Origin: Streptomyces longispororuber
Lineage (GTDB): Bacteria; Actinomycetota; Actinomycetes; Streptomycetales; Streptomycetaceae
Length of the DNA: 35,097 bases
Direction of reading: 5' to 3'
Assembly (NCBI RefSeq): GCF_024448165.1
Contig: NZ_JAMOLN010000104.1
Span: 1 to 35,097 of the forward strand
The stretch's first letter is position 1. Every line of letters starts with the position of its first letter. The translations under genes were made by a program, and so were the position numbers. Below the pieces are notes generated by a model. That model was given only the letters and a program-made list of their open reading frames with translations. It was not told where the DNA came from and did no database searches. Shown here piece after piece: positions 9,101 to 15,622 of this stretch.

Positions 9101-9268
9101 CTGTGGACGTCTCCGAAGGTGACGGGCGCCTCGGCGACCGTGCCCGTGGACGTCGACGTGTCCGGGGCGCGGCACGTGCGCCTGAAGGTGACCGACACCA
9201 ACGGCTCCAAGACCGGCGACCACGGGGACTGGGCGGCCGCCCGGTTCGCGTGCGCGAGCGGGAGCTGA
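6185..9268 (+). CDS. Secreted GH31 glycosidase with NEW3 and NPCBM domains
   Basis: 1027-aa exported enzyme. Residues 1-36 are a signal peptide (RRR, hydrophobic core, ASAEA cleavage region). The GH31 catalytic barrel spans roughly residues 80-600, with the predicted nucleophile D363 in KLDVAWVG and acid/base D414 in WSGDQSG. Beta-sandwich segments follow, then a NEW3 domain (about 785-875) and a C-terminal NPCBM carbohydrate-binding domain (about 880-1025, KGVGVHADSDIEVYLGG). GH31 enzymes act mostly on alpha-glucosides, some on alpha-galactosides or xylosides. NEW3 plus NPCBM is typical of alpha-galactosidase-like secreted enzymes, but the exact sugar is not readable. No ribosome site precedes the ATG, although the signal peptide supports this start. 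The gene stands alone between terminators. Confidence 0.9.
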   Translation: MQSASSTRRRLRSLVAVAAFGLLAAFAGPGASAEAADDPGTVGDVTGFHPDGSRYTFDAGAAGARVSFVGAETFRIELAPDGRFTDPAGDAIVLPQGKAPATHWREKDDRYELSSAKVTLRAYKSPLRFALYRNDGTQLWSESAPLSWTADSTTQTLARGAGEQFYGVGMQNGRGNTSLRDKTVEAEVDYNWDDGGHPNSVPFYLSSAGYGVFRNTFAPNTYTFGEPVTAAAKERRFDAYYFAGSGKDSAKDVIGQYTKLTGKPFLPPIYGLEIGDADCYLHNANRGERHTLDAVKIADQYVENDMPLGWKLVNDGYGCGYEDLAETAQGLQKNKTQLGLWTEDGIDKIADQVKAGQRVAKLDVAWVGAGYKFALDGCKAAYQGIEDNSDARGYTWAPESWAGAQRCGVQWSGDQSGSWDYIRWQIPTYAGATMSGLAYTTGDVDGIFGGSPKTYVRDLQWKSLLPVTMTMDGWAASDKQPFRQGKPYTDINRKYLKLHESLLPYFYSYAHEATKTGVGAVRPLALEYPDDPKAATGAATYEFLTGEDFLVAPVYQDSAVRDGIYLPKGTWTDYWTGRVYQGPTTIDGYSAPLDTLPLFVRGGAAVPMWPGIRSYTDRDAHAPVAWDVYPQGSSSFQLYEDDGVTRAHRDGAYATQRAEVTAPKAGAGDVRVRIGASEGTYRGKQSARPYAFTVHTADAPSRVELDGRKLTRHASRSAYEAAGSGWFYDRDERGGVVLVKTGERSTERAFTLDLRDTSAVGGAVPGAAATVAAPAGQELGAGTPGKVAVDVTAGGKDATDVSVALDAADVPDGWTAGEPVSVDRIPAGATRRVELDVTPAKDATAGEQALTATARYTAAGQQRTTQGRFALTVMPPAPAGGTWASDLVWLRSTNGYGPAERDRSNGESGATDGHPLTLAGKTYEKGVGVHADSDIEVYLGGRCTKLTADVGIDDEINGYGEVAFSVEADGEVLWTSPKVTGASATVPVDVDVSGARHVRLKVTDTNGSKTGDHGDWAAARFACASGS

Positions 9269-9274
9269 CACGAA

Positions 9275-9312
9275 GCGGCGCCGGGCGGGGGAGTTCCTCC
9301 GCCCGGCGCCGC
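9275..9312. terminator. Bidirectional hairpin between GH31 and Gln-rich genes
   Basis: Perfect 14-bp inverted repeat (9275-9288 with 9299-9312, GCGGCGCC core) between the convergent GH31 and Gln-rich genes. There is no T-run, as is usual in Streptomyces. It can serve both directions. Confidence 0.75.
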
Positions 9313-9328
9313 CGGTCCGGTCAGGGGG

Positions 9329-10030
9329 TCAGCGCGTGATGGCCACGCCGAGGATGAGACCGGGGTTGGTGGTGTCGTAGAACGCGATCACCTGCTGGCC
9401 GTAGACGAACGCGTTCTGGACCATCGTGTGCGTCTCGTCGAGCGGGTTGATCAGCACGCGCCAGGCGTTGTCCACGAGCAGGTAGAGAATCTCGGCCTGG
9501 CCCGGGAGCGGCTGCACGTAGTCGTACACGTTCTGCGCGACGCCGAGGGTCAGCGACTGCGTCGAGATCTCCGGGACCTGCGCCTGCGGGACCTGGGACT
9601 GCGCGCCCTGCACGCCCTGCTGGCCGCGCTGCCCGAGCTGCTGCAGCAACTGCTGGAACGGCTGCTGCTGCCCCATCTGCTGGAGCTGCTGCTGCAGGTG
9701 CTGCGGGATCTGCTGCTGCCCGAACTGCTGCTGCCCGAACTGCGGCTGACCGTACTGCTGTTGCTGCTGCGGACCGAAGCCCTGCGAGCCGAAGCCCTGC
9801 GGGCCGAACCCCTGCGAGCCGAAGCCCTGCTGCCCGAACTGCGGCGGGATCGTGCTCGGGCCCTGCTGTCCCTGCATGCCCTGGATCCCCTGCATCCCCT
9901 GCATGCCGCCCTGCTGCTGGACGTGCTGCGGGATCGGCTGGAGGCCGGTCTGCTGTTGCTGCTGGCCGTAAGGCTGTTGCTGCCCGAACTGCTGCTGACC
10001 GGGCTGGTGGAGCTGAGGAGTGGTGCTCAT
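9329..10030 (-). CDS. Glutamine-rich prion-like protein with protease-shared C-terminal domain
   Basis: 233-aa protein in two parts. Residues 1-150 are low complexity, with 63 Gln out of 150 (42%) plus Gly, Pro and Phe in repeats such as QFGQQ, GMQG and GFGSQ/GFGPQ. There are almost no charged residues, a composition like yeast prion domains. Residues about 165-233 are an ordered domain (LLVDNAWRVLINP...AFVYGQQVIAFYD...). Its core aligns without gaps to the end of the S8 protease encoded just upstream: W190/W540, N195-P196/N545-P546, A207-F208/A557-F558, G211/G561. No signal peptide or membrane segment is seen. AAGGGG is eight nt before the ATG. It lies 65 nt after the protease gene on the same strand, so is probably co-transcribed. 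Function unknown; a protease partner, substrate or assembly scaffold is inferred. Confidence 0.85.
   Translation of the reverse strand: MSTTPQLHQPGQQQFGQQQPYGQQQQQTGLQPIPQHVQQQGGMQGMQGIQGMQGQQGPSTIPPQFGQQGFGSQGFGPQGFGSQGFGPQQQQQYGQPQFGQQQFGQQQIPQHLQQQLQQMGQQQPFQQLLQQLGQRGQQGVQGAQSQVPQAQVPEISTQSLTLGVAQNVYDYVQPLPGQAEILYLLVDNAWRVLINPLDETHTMVQNAFVYGQQVIAFYDTTNPGLILGVAITR
9774..9833. repeat. Four tandem 15-bp repeats in the Gln-rich gene
   Basis: Four near-identical 15-bp units (9774-9788, 9789-9803, 9804-9818, 9819-9833; core CCGAAGCCCTGC on the plus strand) encode the alternating GFGSQ/GFGPQ pentapeptides. Their number may vary between strains by slippage. Confidence 0.85.
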
Positions 10031-10071
10031 GCGGGTACCCCTTCTCGTCGTCTCGTCTTGGCGGAGTCGCC

Positions 10072-10083
10072 ACCGGTACCGGT
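10072..10083. promoter_or_regulatory. ACCGGT-ACCGGT palindrome in protease/Gln-rich gap
   Basis: A perfect 12-bp palindrome made of two ACCGGT units lies 42 nt before the Gln-rich start. It could be a regulator site or a small RNA hairpin that lowers read-through. There is no further evidence for either. Confidence 0.2.
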
Positions 10084-10095
10084 TGGTTGGGGCCG

Positions 10096-11841
10096 TCAGC
10101 CCGTGACCACCAGGCCGACGACCTCGTCGTCCGAGAACCAGACACGTACGTCGGGCCGTCCCCCCGCGAAGGCGGCATGCACCGCCTGGCGGATCTCGGG
10201 GGACGGGTTGCTCAGATTGCGCCAGGTGCCCGCCACGAACAGACGCAGCCGGGGCGGGAGTTCGGGCGGATACGGGATGAGCTCGTCCCAGTACCGTTCC
10301 GCCTGGCCCGAACCGACCGTCGAGGGCAGCAGGTTGGTGACCGCCCCCCTCAGGTCGGGTCGGTTGCCGATCCGCTGGGAGGCGGGCCGGCCGGGGGCGT
10401 CCTGCTGCGGTGAGCCGGTCGCCCGGAGCACTTCGCGCGCCCGCTGCGACGTCATCGGGCGCTGGCCGCCCGCCTTGAGCATGCCCTGGAGGGCGGCCAG
10501 CGCGCCGACGACCACCGGGGAGGCGGACGAGGTGCCGGAGAAAGTATCGGTGTACCAGGCGATCTCCTCGGTGCCGCCCTGCAGATCGCCGGGCTGGTTC
10601 CAGGAGCCGCCGGTGGTGGTGACCTCACGGCCCCAGCCCTGGGCGTCCAGGCGGGCGCCGTAGTTGGAGAACGCGAGGCGTGAGCGGTCGGGCCCGTGGT
10701 CGCGGCCGTGCGTGCCGGGCGGCGGCGCGCCCGCGCCCACCAGGACCGCGCCCGAGGCCCGGTTCGACGGGTTGAACGGGTTGCGCCACCACTCGGGGAA
10801 CTCGTGCGGACGCCGCTCGTACACCGCGTCGTCGAGCGACTCGGCGCCGTTGCCCGCCGCGCCCACCACCACGATGCCCTTGGCCGTCGCGTACTTGATG
10901 GCCGCGTAGTCGTCCGGCCACCACTCCAGCGCGATGTAGCCGCGCTGGTCGTCCCTCGGCTGGAAGTCGAACCGCGGTCCCGGCCGGTGCAGTTCGATCA
11001 GCACGATGTCACCGGGGCCCAGCCGCTCGGCCGCCGCGTGGATCGCCGCCGCCGTGCCCACGCCCTGGAACGAGGCCGCCGCGGTCACGGCCTCCGGGAC
11101 GATGCCGGTGACGCCGCGCTCGTTCCGGTCGCCGCCGATCACCCCGAGGACCGCGGTGCCGTGGTTGCGCCACGCCACGTCCGAGATCGGCGTGCCGACC
11201 ACGATGCCGGCCAGTTTCGCCGACAGGTCCTCGTGCCCCAGCTGCCAGGCGCCCTCCACGTCGATGACGCTGACGCCCTCGCCGTTGCCGCCGAGCCGCT
11301 GCCACGCCCAGTGGGCGTCGATGCCGGCGGGTGCCGGGCCCAGGTAGCCCTGCCGGCCGGTGAAGTCGGGGGTCGCGGCCGACTTCTCCTTCATCCGCCG
11401 CGCCTCGTCGAACTCCTCCGGGGACCCGTGCGCCGTCGCGGGCACCGCGCCGGGCTTCACGTACGCCGTCACGATCTCCGGCAGTGCCGCGATCCGCGCC
11501 CGCAGCTCCTGCGCCCGCTGGTTGGCGCCCCGCACCCGGTAGAACAGCGCCAGATCGGGGAAGTCGGCCCCGGCCGCCGACGCCTCCGAGATGCCCTGCA
11601 ACCGCTCCTCGCTGCCGAACAGCGGCTCCAGAGCCAGCTGTTCGTCGCCGAGGAACATGTTCAGCGCCGACACGTCCGCGCCCGCCGCCGAGCGGACGCC
11701 GTCCGCCTGGACCCGCAGCCGGGCCTCCGGCCGCGCCAGGACGATCAGTTCCTCTTGTGCCCCGCTGTACGTGAAACCGGATCCGTCCGGTCCGGGACCC
11801 GCCGCTCCCGGGCCTCCCGGCTCTGCGTGCTGGTCGCTCAT
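10096..11841 (-). CDS. S8 (subtilisin-like) serine protease, no signal peptide
   Basis: 581-aa subtilase. The catalytic triad is complete: D194 (VSVIDVEGAW), H227 (RNHGTAVLGVIGG) and S438 (FSGTSSASP), with oxyanion N331 (GAAGNG). Residues about 30-130 form an N-terminal region ending LPEIVTAYVKP, which resembles a prodomain. Residues 1-22 are Gly/Pro-rich and polar, without a signal peptide, so the enzyme looks intracellular or exported by another route. The last 50 residues (from R531) form a small domain shared with the Gln-rich protein encoded next. The ATG at 11841 is chosen because further upstream the frame reads through non-coding-like DNA; an AGGGGAG element precedes it. It is divergent from the beta-propeller gene, with a 287-nt gap. 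Confidence 0.88.
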   Translation of the reverse strand: MSDQHAEPGGPGAAGPGPDGSGFTYSGAQEELIVLARPEARLRVQADGVRSAAGADVSALNMFLGDEQLALEPLFGSEERLQGISEASAAGADFPDLALFYRVRGANQRAQELRARIAALPEIVTAYVKPGAVPATAHGSPEEFDEARRMKEKSAATPDFTGRQGYLGPAPAGIDAHWAWQRLGGNGEGVSVIDVEGAWQLGHEDLSAKLAGIVVGTPISDVAWRNHGTAVLGVIGGDRNERGVTGIVPEAVTAAASFQGVGTAAAIHAAAERLGPGDIVLIELHRPGPRFDFQPRDDQRGYIALEWWPDDYAAIKYATAKGIVVVGAAGNGAESLDDAVYERRPHEFPEWWRNPFNPSNRASGAVLVGAGAPPPGTHGRDHGPDRSRLAFSNYGARLDAQGWGREVTTTGGSWNQPGDLQGGTEEIAWYTDTFSGTSSASPVVVGALAALQGMLKAGGQRPMTSQRAREVLRATGSPQQDAPGRPASQRIGNRPDLRGAVTNLLPSTVGSGQAERYWDELIPYPPELPPRLRLFVAGTWRNLSNPSPEIRQAVHAAFAGGRPDVRVWFSDDEVVGLVVTG

Positions 11842-12128
11842 CGGTTCACAGCTCCCCTCGCCACATCTGGTCGTCCGGGTCTGTCTGTGCCGCCCTCGTC
11901 GGGGCACAACCTGGCACGTCCGGGCCCGCCCGTCCACCCCTCGTCCGGTCACTGGGTTTGAAATCCGGCTGACTTGGGAACCCCCTGCATTCCGACCGGA
12001 AACAGCTGTCCCGCCGCAAACCGGCCAAAGCCTGCGGGGGCCGGTGTCATGTGGTGGGGTATGAGCGTCTGTTGACCCTTTGACCGAGTGGCGCGCGAGT
12101 GCCCCGGTCCTTCGCGGAAGGACGCTCC
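11842..12128. promoter_or_regulatory. Divergent intergenic region, protease / beta-propeller genes
   Basis: 287 nt without a convincing gene, serving as the 5' region of both neighbours. It holds an inverted repeat TTCCG-AC-CGGAA (11990-12001) near the centre and a TTGACC element near 12073. Neither promoter can be assigned firmly. Confidence 0.35.
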
Positions 12129-13091
12129 ATGCACCGTTCCTTCGCACGTAGATCGTTTCTGGCGGCGGGCGCCGCGGTGTCCGCCGGACTTGCCACGGGC
12201 ACCGCCCGGGCGGCCGATTCCCGTACCGAGAGCGGAAGTTGGCCCACCGGGTTCCCGCTGCCCGGCGGATTCCAGCCGGAGGGCATCGCCATCGGCGGCG
12301 CCCCGTACGCGTACTTCGGGTCGCTGGCCGGCGGCGACCTCTACCGGGCCTCGCTGGCCACCGGGGCCGGCGCCGTCGTGCCGAGCGGGCTCGGCGCGGC
12401 GCATCCCACCGCCGGGCTGAAGATCAACGACCACGGCCGGCTGTACCTCGCGGGCGCGGCCAGCCGGGAGATCCGGGTCGCGTCGGTCCGGGGCGGACGG
12501 CTGCGGATCGAGCGGACGTACGTCGTCGGGTCCGAGGGCACGATGGTGAACGACGTGGTGCTCACGCCCGGCGCCGCGTGGTTCACGGACTCGTACAAGG
12601 CGCAGCTGTACGGGGTCGCGCTGGGCGCGCGGGGCGAGCCCGGGCAGAGCTGGACGCTGCCGCTCGCGGGGGAGTGGGAGCAGGGGCCCGACTTCACGGC
12701 CAACGGGATCGCGCGCACGCCCGACGGGCGGGGGCTCATCGTCGTCAACACCGTCGCGGGCGGCGGGAGCCTGATGCGGGTGGAGCCGCGGACCGGGGTG
12801 GCGCGGGCGGTCGATCTGGGCGGGGCGACCGTGCCCAACGGTGACGGAATTCTGTTGCTCGGCCGGATCCTGTACGTCGCGCAGCAGTGGCAGAACGCGA
12901 TCGACGTGTTCCGGCTCGATGCGGCGGGCACCCGGGGCGTGGCGGTGGGGCGGATCACGGATCCGCGGTTCCGCATCCCCACGACCATCGCGGCGTACCG
13001 GGACCGGCTGTACCTGCCGAACGCCCGCTTCGACGTGGAGGCGCCCACGCCGGAGACGGACTACGACGCGGTCGCCGTGCCCCGGCTGTAG
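12129..13091 (+). CDS. Tat-exported SMP-30/gluconolactonase-like beta-propeller
   Basis: 320-aa exported protein. The N-terminus (ARRSFLAAGAAVSAGLATG...ARA) is a twin-arginine signal with cleavage near residue 29. The mature part has repeated strand motifs (GRLYLAGAASREIRV, NDVVLTPGAAWFTDS, NGIARTPDGRGLIVVNT, NGDGILLLGRILYVAQQ) typical of SMP-30/gluconolactonase-like propellers. Such proteins include lactonases and binding proteins, and the true substrate is unknown. Similar Streptomyces proteins are sometimes labelled superoxide dismutase, for which I see no support. The start at 12129 follows GGAAGGA by six nt; an in-frame ATG at 12099 would spoil the Tat signal. The gene converges on the PAC2 gene with a 40-nt GC-rich gap. 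Confidence 0.8.
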   Translation: MHRSFARRSFLAAGAAVSAGLATGTARAADSRTESGSWPTGFPLPGGFQPEGIAIGGAPYAYFGSLAGGDLYRASLATGAGAVVPSGLGAAHPTAGLKINDHGRLYLAGAASREIRVASVRGGRLRIERTYVVGSEGTMVNDVVLTPGAAWFTDSYKAQLYGVALGARGEPGQSWTLPLAGEWEQGPDFTANGIARTPDGRGLIVVNTVAGGGSLMRVEPRTGVARAVDLGGATVPNGDGILLLGRILYVAQQWQNAIDVFRLDAAGTRGVAVGRITDPRFRIPTTIAAYRDRLYLPNARFDVEAPTPETDYDAVAVPRL

Positions 13092-13131
13092 CCCCGGGCC
13101 CCGGCAGGCGGCACCGGGCGCCGTCCCGCCG

Positions 13132-14097
13132 TCAGTCCTCCGGGTCCTCGCCCTCCGGGCGGGGTGGCTTCGGGGGGCGGGTGCGGCCGCTCGGGTTGTC
13201 GCGGAGGTAGGAGGAGCTGTCGCCGCCGTCCGTGGCGTGGCCGCCGGGCGACGTGCCCGGATCCCTGCGGCGCAGATAGCGCTCGAACTCGCGGGCGATC
13301 GCCTCGCCCGAGGCCTCGGGGAGCTCCGCGGTGTCGCGGGCCTCCTCGAGGCTCTGCACGTACTCGGCGACCTCGCTGTCCTCGGCCGCCAGCTGGTCCA
13401 CGCCCAGCTGCCAGGCGCGCGCGTCCTCCGGCAGTTCGCCCAGCGGGATCCGCAGGTCGATCAGGTCCTCCAGACGGTTCAGGAGGGCCAGCGTCGCCTT
13501 CGGGTTCGGCGGCTGCGACACGTAGTGGGGGACGGCCGCCCACAGGGAGACCGCCGGGACGCCCGCGTGCGTGCACGCCTCCTGGAGGATGCCGACGATG
13601 CCCGTCGGACCCTCGTACTTCGTCTCCTCCAGGTCCATGCGCGTAGCGAGATCGGGATCGGACGTCACTCCCGACACCGGGACGGGGCGCGTGTGCGGGG
13701 TGTCGCCGAGCAGCGCGCCCAGCACGACGACCAGCTCGACGCCCAGCTCGTGGGCGAAGCCCAGCAGCTCGTTGCAGAACGAGCGCCAGCGCATGGACGG
13801 CTCGATGCCCCTGACCAGGACCAGGTCGCGCGGCTTGTCGCCGCCGATGCGGATCACCGAGAGCCGTGTCGTCGGCCAGGTGATCTTGCGCACGCCACCG
13901 TCCAGGAAGACCGTGGGACGGTTGACCTGGAAGTCGTAGTAGTCCTCGGCGTCGAGCGCCGCGAACACCTCGCCCTTGAACTCCTTGTCGAGATGCGCGA
14001 CCGCGGTGGAGGCGGCGTCGCCGGCATCGTTCCAGCCCTCGAACGCGGCCACCATGACCGGGTCGACCAGCTCGGGTACCCCCTCGAGCTCGATCAC
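13132..14097 (-). CDS. PAC2 family protein (ParJ-type)
   Basis: 321-aa member of the PAC2 family, which resembles proteasome assembly chaperones. The N-terminus (IELEGVPELVDPVMVAAFEGWNDAGDAAS) is the family signature; the C-terminal 50 residues are charged and disordered. The GTG at 14097 follows GGAAGGAGG by six nt. In S. coelicolor the PAC2 protein next to mshC and the gyl operon is, as I recall, SCO1662/ParJ, which interacts with the segregation ATPase ParA and affects its polymerisation. The context here (mshC on one side, gyl genes on the other, with insertions between) fits an orthologue. The family assignment is firm; the ParJ role is inferred. Confidence 0.85.
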   Translation of the reverse strand: MIELEGVPELVDPVMVAAFEGWNDAGDAASTAVAHLDKEFKGEVFAALDAEDYYDFQVNRPTVFLDGGVRKITWPTTRLSVIRIGGDKPRDLVLVRGIEPSMRWRSFCNELLGFAHELGVELVVVLGALLGDTPHTRPVPVSGVTSDPDLATRMDLEETKYEGPTGIVGILQEACTHAGVPAVSLWAAVPHYVSQPPNPKATLALLNRLEDLIDLRIPLGELPEDARAWQLGVDQLAAEDSEVAEYVQSLEEARDTAELPEASGEAIAREFERYLRRRDPGTSPGGHATDGGDSSSYLRDNPSGRTRPPKPPRPEGEDPED

Positions 14098-14257
14098 CCA
14101 GCGCCTCCTTCCGACGTGCCCTCGCGTACCTGCCCACCTTACGGCGTCCGCGGGGACCCTCCGCAGTCCCCTTGCGGCTCTGCGCTGCCCCCAACCCTGC
14201 CCCGGCGCGGAGCTGTCCACTCCACCCGTTCGGCTCGATCGACCGGGGCGCGGGGGC

Positions 14258-14929
14258 TCAGAGGGTGGAGCGCAGCCACTGCTCGACGCTCGCGATGTGC
14301 ACCGTCGCCCACGACCGCGCGGCCTCCGCGTCGCCGTCGCGCAGCGCCGCGAGGATCGCCCGGTGCTCGTGCAGGGTGCGGCTGACCGCGTCCTCCTGGG
14401 TCAGCCCGCGCCAGATGCGGGCTCGCGTGGTGGGCCCGGAGAGGCCGTCGAGGAGGGAGCACAGCACCGAGTTCCCCGACGCCTTCACGATGCCGCGGTG
14501 GAAGTCGAGGTCGGCGGCGACCAGCTCCTCCACCGACGGCTCGGGGCCGAGCGCGTCCAGCTGCGCGTCCAGCCTGTCGAGCTGGTCGGGGGCGATGAGC
14601 GTGGCGGCCATCGCGGTCGCCGCGGGCTCCAGGATGCGGCGGACGGCGAGGAACTCCAGGACCGTGTCGTCCCGGTGGAAGTCGACGACGAAGCTGAGCG
14701 CCTCCAGCAGCAGCTGCGGGTCGAGGCTCGTCACGTACGTGCCGTCGCCCTGGCGGACGTCGAGGATGCGGATCAGGGAGAGGGCGCGCACCGCCTCGCG
14801 CAGCGAGTTGCGCGACAGGCCGAGCTCCGCCGCGAGTTCGCTCTCCTTGGGGAGCCGGTCGCCGGGGCGCAGCGCGCCGGAGACGATCATGCCCTTGATC
14901 TTCTCGATGGCCTCGTCGGTGACAGCCAT
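14258..14929 (-). CDS. FadR/GntR-family (FCD) transcriptional regulator
   Basis: 223-aa repressor-type protein. The N-terminal winged HTH (residues about 5-70: GALRPGDRLPKESELAAELGLSRNSLREAVRALSLI) is followed by an all-helical FCD domain with metal/ligand-binding features (D..H motif LDFHRGIVKASGN and EHRAILAALRDGD). The FCD branch commonly senses organic acids and represses catabolic genes. The ATG at 14929 is preferred over one at 14950 because the latter has no ribosome site. It lies at the border of the catabolic island, divergent from the MarR gene, and probably controls it or itself through the palindrome at 14982-14993. Confidence 0.9.
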   Translation of the reverse strand: MAVTDEAIEKIKGMIVSGALRPGDRLPKESELAAELGLSRNSLREAVRALSLIRILDVRQGDGTYVTSLDPQLLLEALSFVVDFHRDDTVLEFLAVRRILEPAATAMAATLIAPDQLDRLDAQLDALGPEPSVEELVAADLDFHRGIVKASGNSVLCSLLDGLSGPTTRARIWRGLTQEDAVSRTLHEHRAILAALRDGDAEAARSWATVHIASVEQWLRSTL

Positions 14930-14981
14930 GCGGACCCCCGCCTCATCCAACCGGGACGCCGTCGCCGTACGCCCAAGACAT

Positions 14982-14993
14982 CCGATCTATCGG
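14982..14993. promoter_or_regulatory. CCGAT-CT-ATCGG palindrome, candidate FCD operator
   Basis: A perfect 5-bp inverted repeat with a 2-bp spacer lies 53 nt before the FCD regulator start, in the 156-nt divergent gap with the MarR gene. FCD-type regulators usually bind short palindromes of this size in their own promoters. The assignment is inference. Confidence 0.4.
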
Positions 14994-15030
14994 CTCATTA
15001 TGGCCCCGGCCGGACCTCCGTGCGGAAAAC

Positions 15031-15045
15031 TTTCAGGGCTAAGAT
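15031..15045 (+). promoter_or_regulatory. MarR gene -10 with overlapping half-site
   Basis: TAAGAT (15040-15045) is a good -10 box for the MarR gene. The sequence TTTCAGGGCTAAG over its left part resembles the right arm of the 23-bp palindrome at 27081-27103 (TTTCAGCGCTT). This would allow autoregulation by the same protein that binds there. Confidence 0.4.
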
Positions 15046-15085
15046 TTCGTGGAGTCACTGCAGGCGTGAGAGGGCGGTACGGGAC

Positions 15086-15622
15086 ATGACGGGGAAGAGG
15101 GCGGCCATGGGGAAGGACGCCGTCGCGGCGATCATCGAGGACTGGGCGCGGGAGCGGCCGGATCTGGACACGGCGCCCCTGGAGGTGCTGGCCCGTCTGC
15201 ACCGCACGTTCCTGCGCTACAACTCGACCCTGACCGCCGCGATCGACCGGCACGGGCTGGCCGTCGCCGGGTTCGACGTGCTGACGGCGCTGCGCCGGGC
15301 CGGCGCCCCGTACCGGCTCACCGCGGGGCAGCTCGCCGACTCGGGCCTGGTGTCGTCGGCCGGGGTGACGCTGCGCATCGACCGGCTGGAGAAGGACGGC
15401 CTGATCGTGCGGGAGCGGGACGCGGACGACCGGCGCGTCGTCTACTCGCGGCTCACGGACCTGGGCCTGGCCAAGGTGGACGAGGTGTTCGCCGAGCACC
15501 TCGACAACGAACGCCGGATGCTCGGCTCCCTCACCCTCACCGAGCGGCGTCAACTCGCCCGGCTGCTCTCCAAGTTGGAGCGTTCCATCGTCGAGTCCGA
15601 CGAGGCCGGACCGGCCAGCTGA
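15086..15622 (+). CDS. MarR-family transcriptional regulator
   Basis: 178-aa dimeric winged-helix regulator. The DNA-binding part (residues about 60-120) reads TAGQLADSGLVSSAGVTLRIDRLEKDGLIVRERDADDRRVVYSRLTDLG, the MarR recognition helix and wing. The N-terminal part (DAVAAIIEDWARERPDLD) is typical of an actinobacterial subgroup. MarR proteins often sense aromatic acids and repress the genes for their breakdown, which suits the neighbouring island. The alternative start at 15107 has the better-spaced GAAGAGG and would remove seven residues. Its last 73 nt overlap the end of the convergent MFS gene. Confidence 0.9.
   Translation: MTGKRAAMGKDAVAAIIEDWARERPDLDTAPLEVLARLHRTFLRYNSTLTAAIDRHGLAVAGFDVLTALRRAGAPYRLTAGQLADSGLVSSAGVTLRIDRLEKDGLIVRERDADDRRVVYSRLTDLGLAKVDEVFAEHLDNERRMLGSLTLTERRQLARLLSKLERSIVESDEAGPAS

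Noticed and set aside
6557..9271. A minus-strand open frame of 904 codons opposite the GH31 gene
   Set aside because: Val/Gly/Arg/Asp-rich translation with no domain; it mirrors the real GH31 frame.
9600..9840. A CRISPR-like or satellite array
   Set aside because: The repeats are in frame, 15 bp, without unique spacers, and encode the Gln/Gly/Phe pentapeptides.
9428..10663. A plus-strand frame with long Leu-rich stretches across the Gln-rich gene
   Set aside because: Leucine runs are the antisense reading of CAG glutamine codons. The minus frame has a ribosome site and a C-terminal domain shared with a neighbour.
12129..13091. Superoxide dismutase identity for the beta-propeller gene
   Set aside because: No SOD motif or metal-ligand pattern; repeated propeller strands and a Tat signal fit an SMP-30-like protein.
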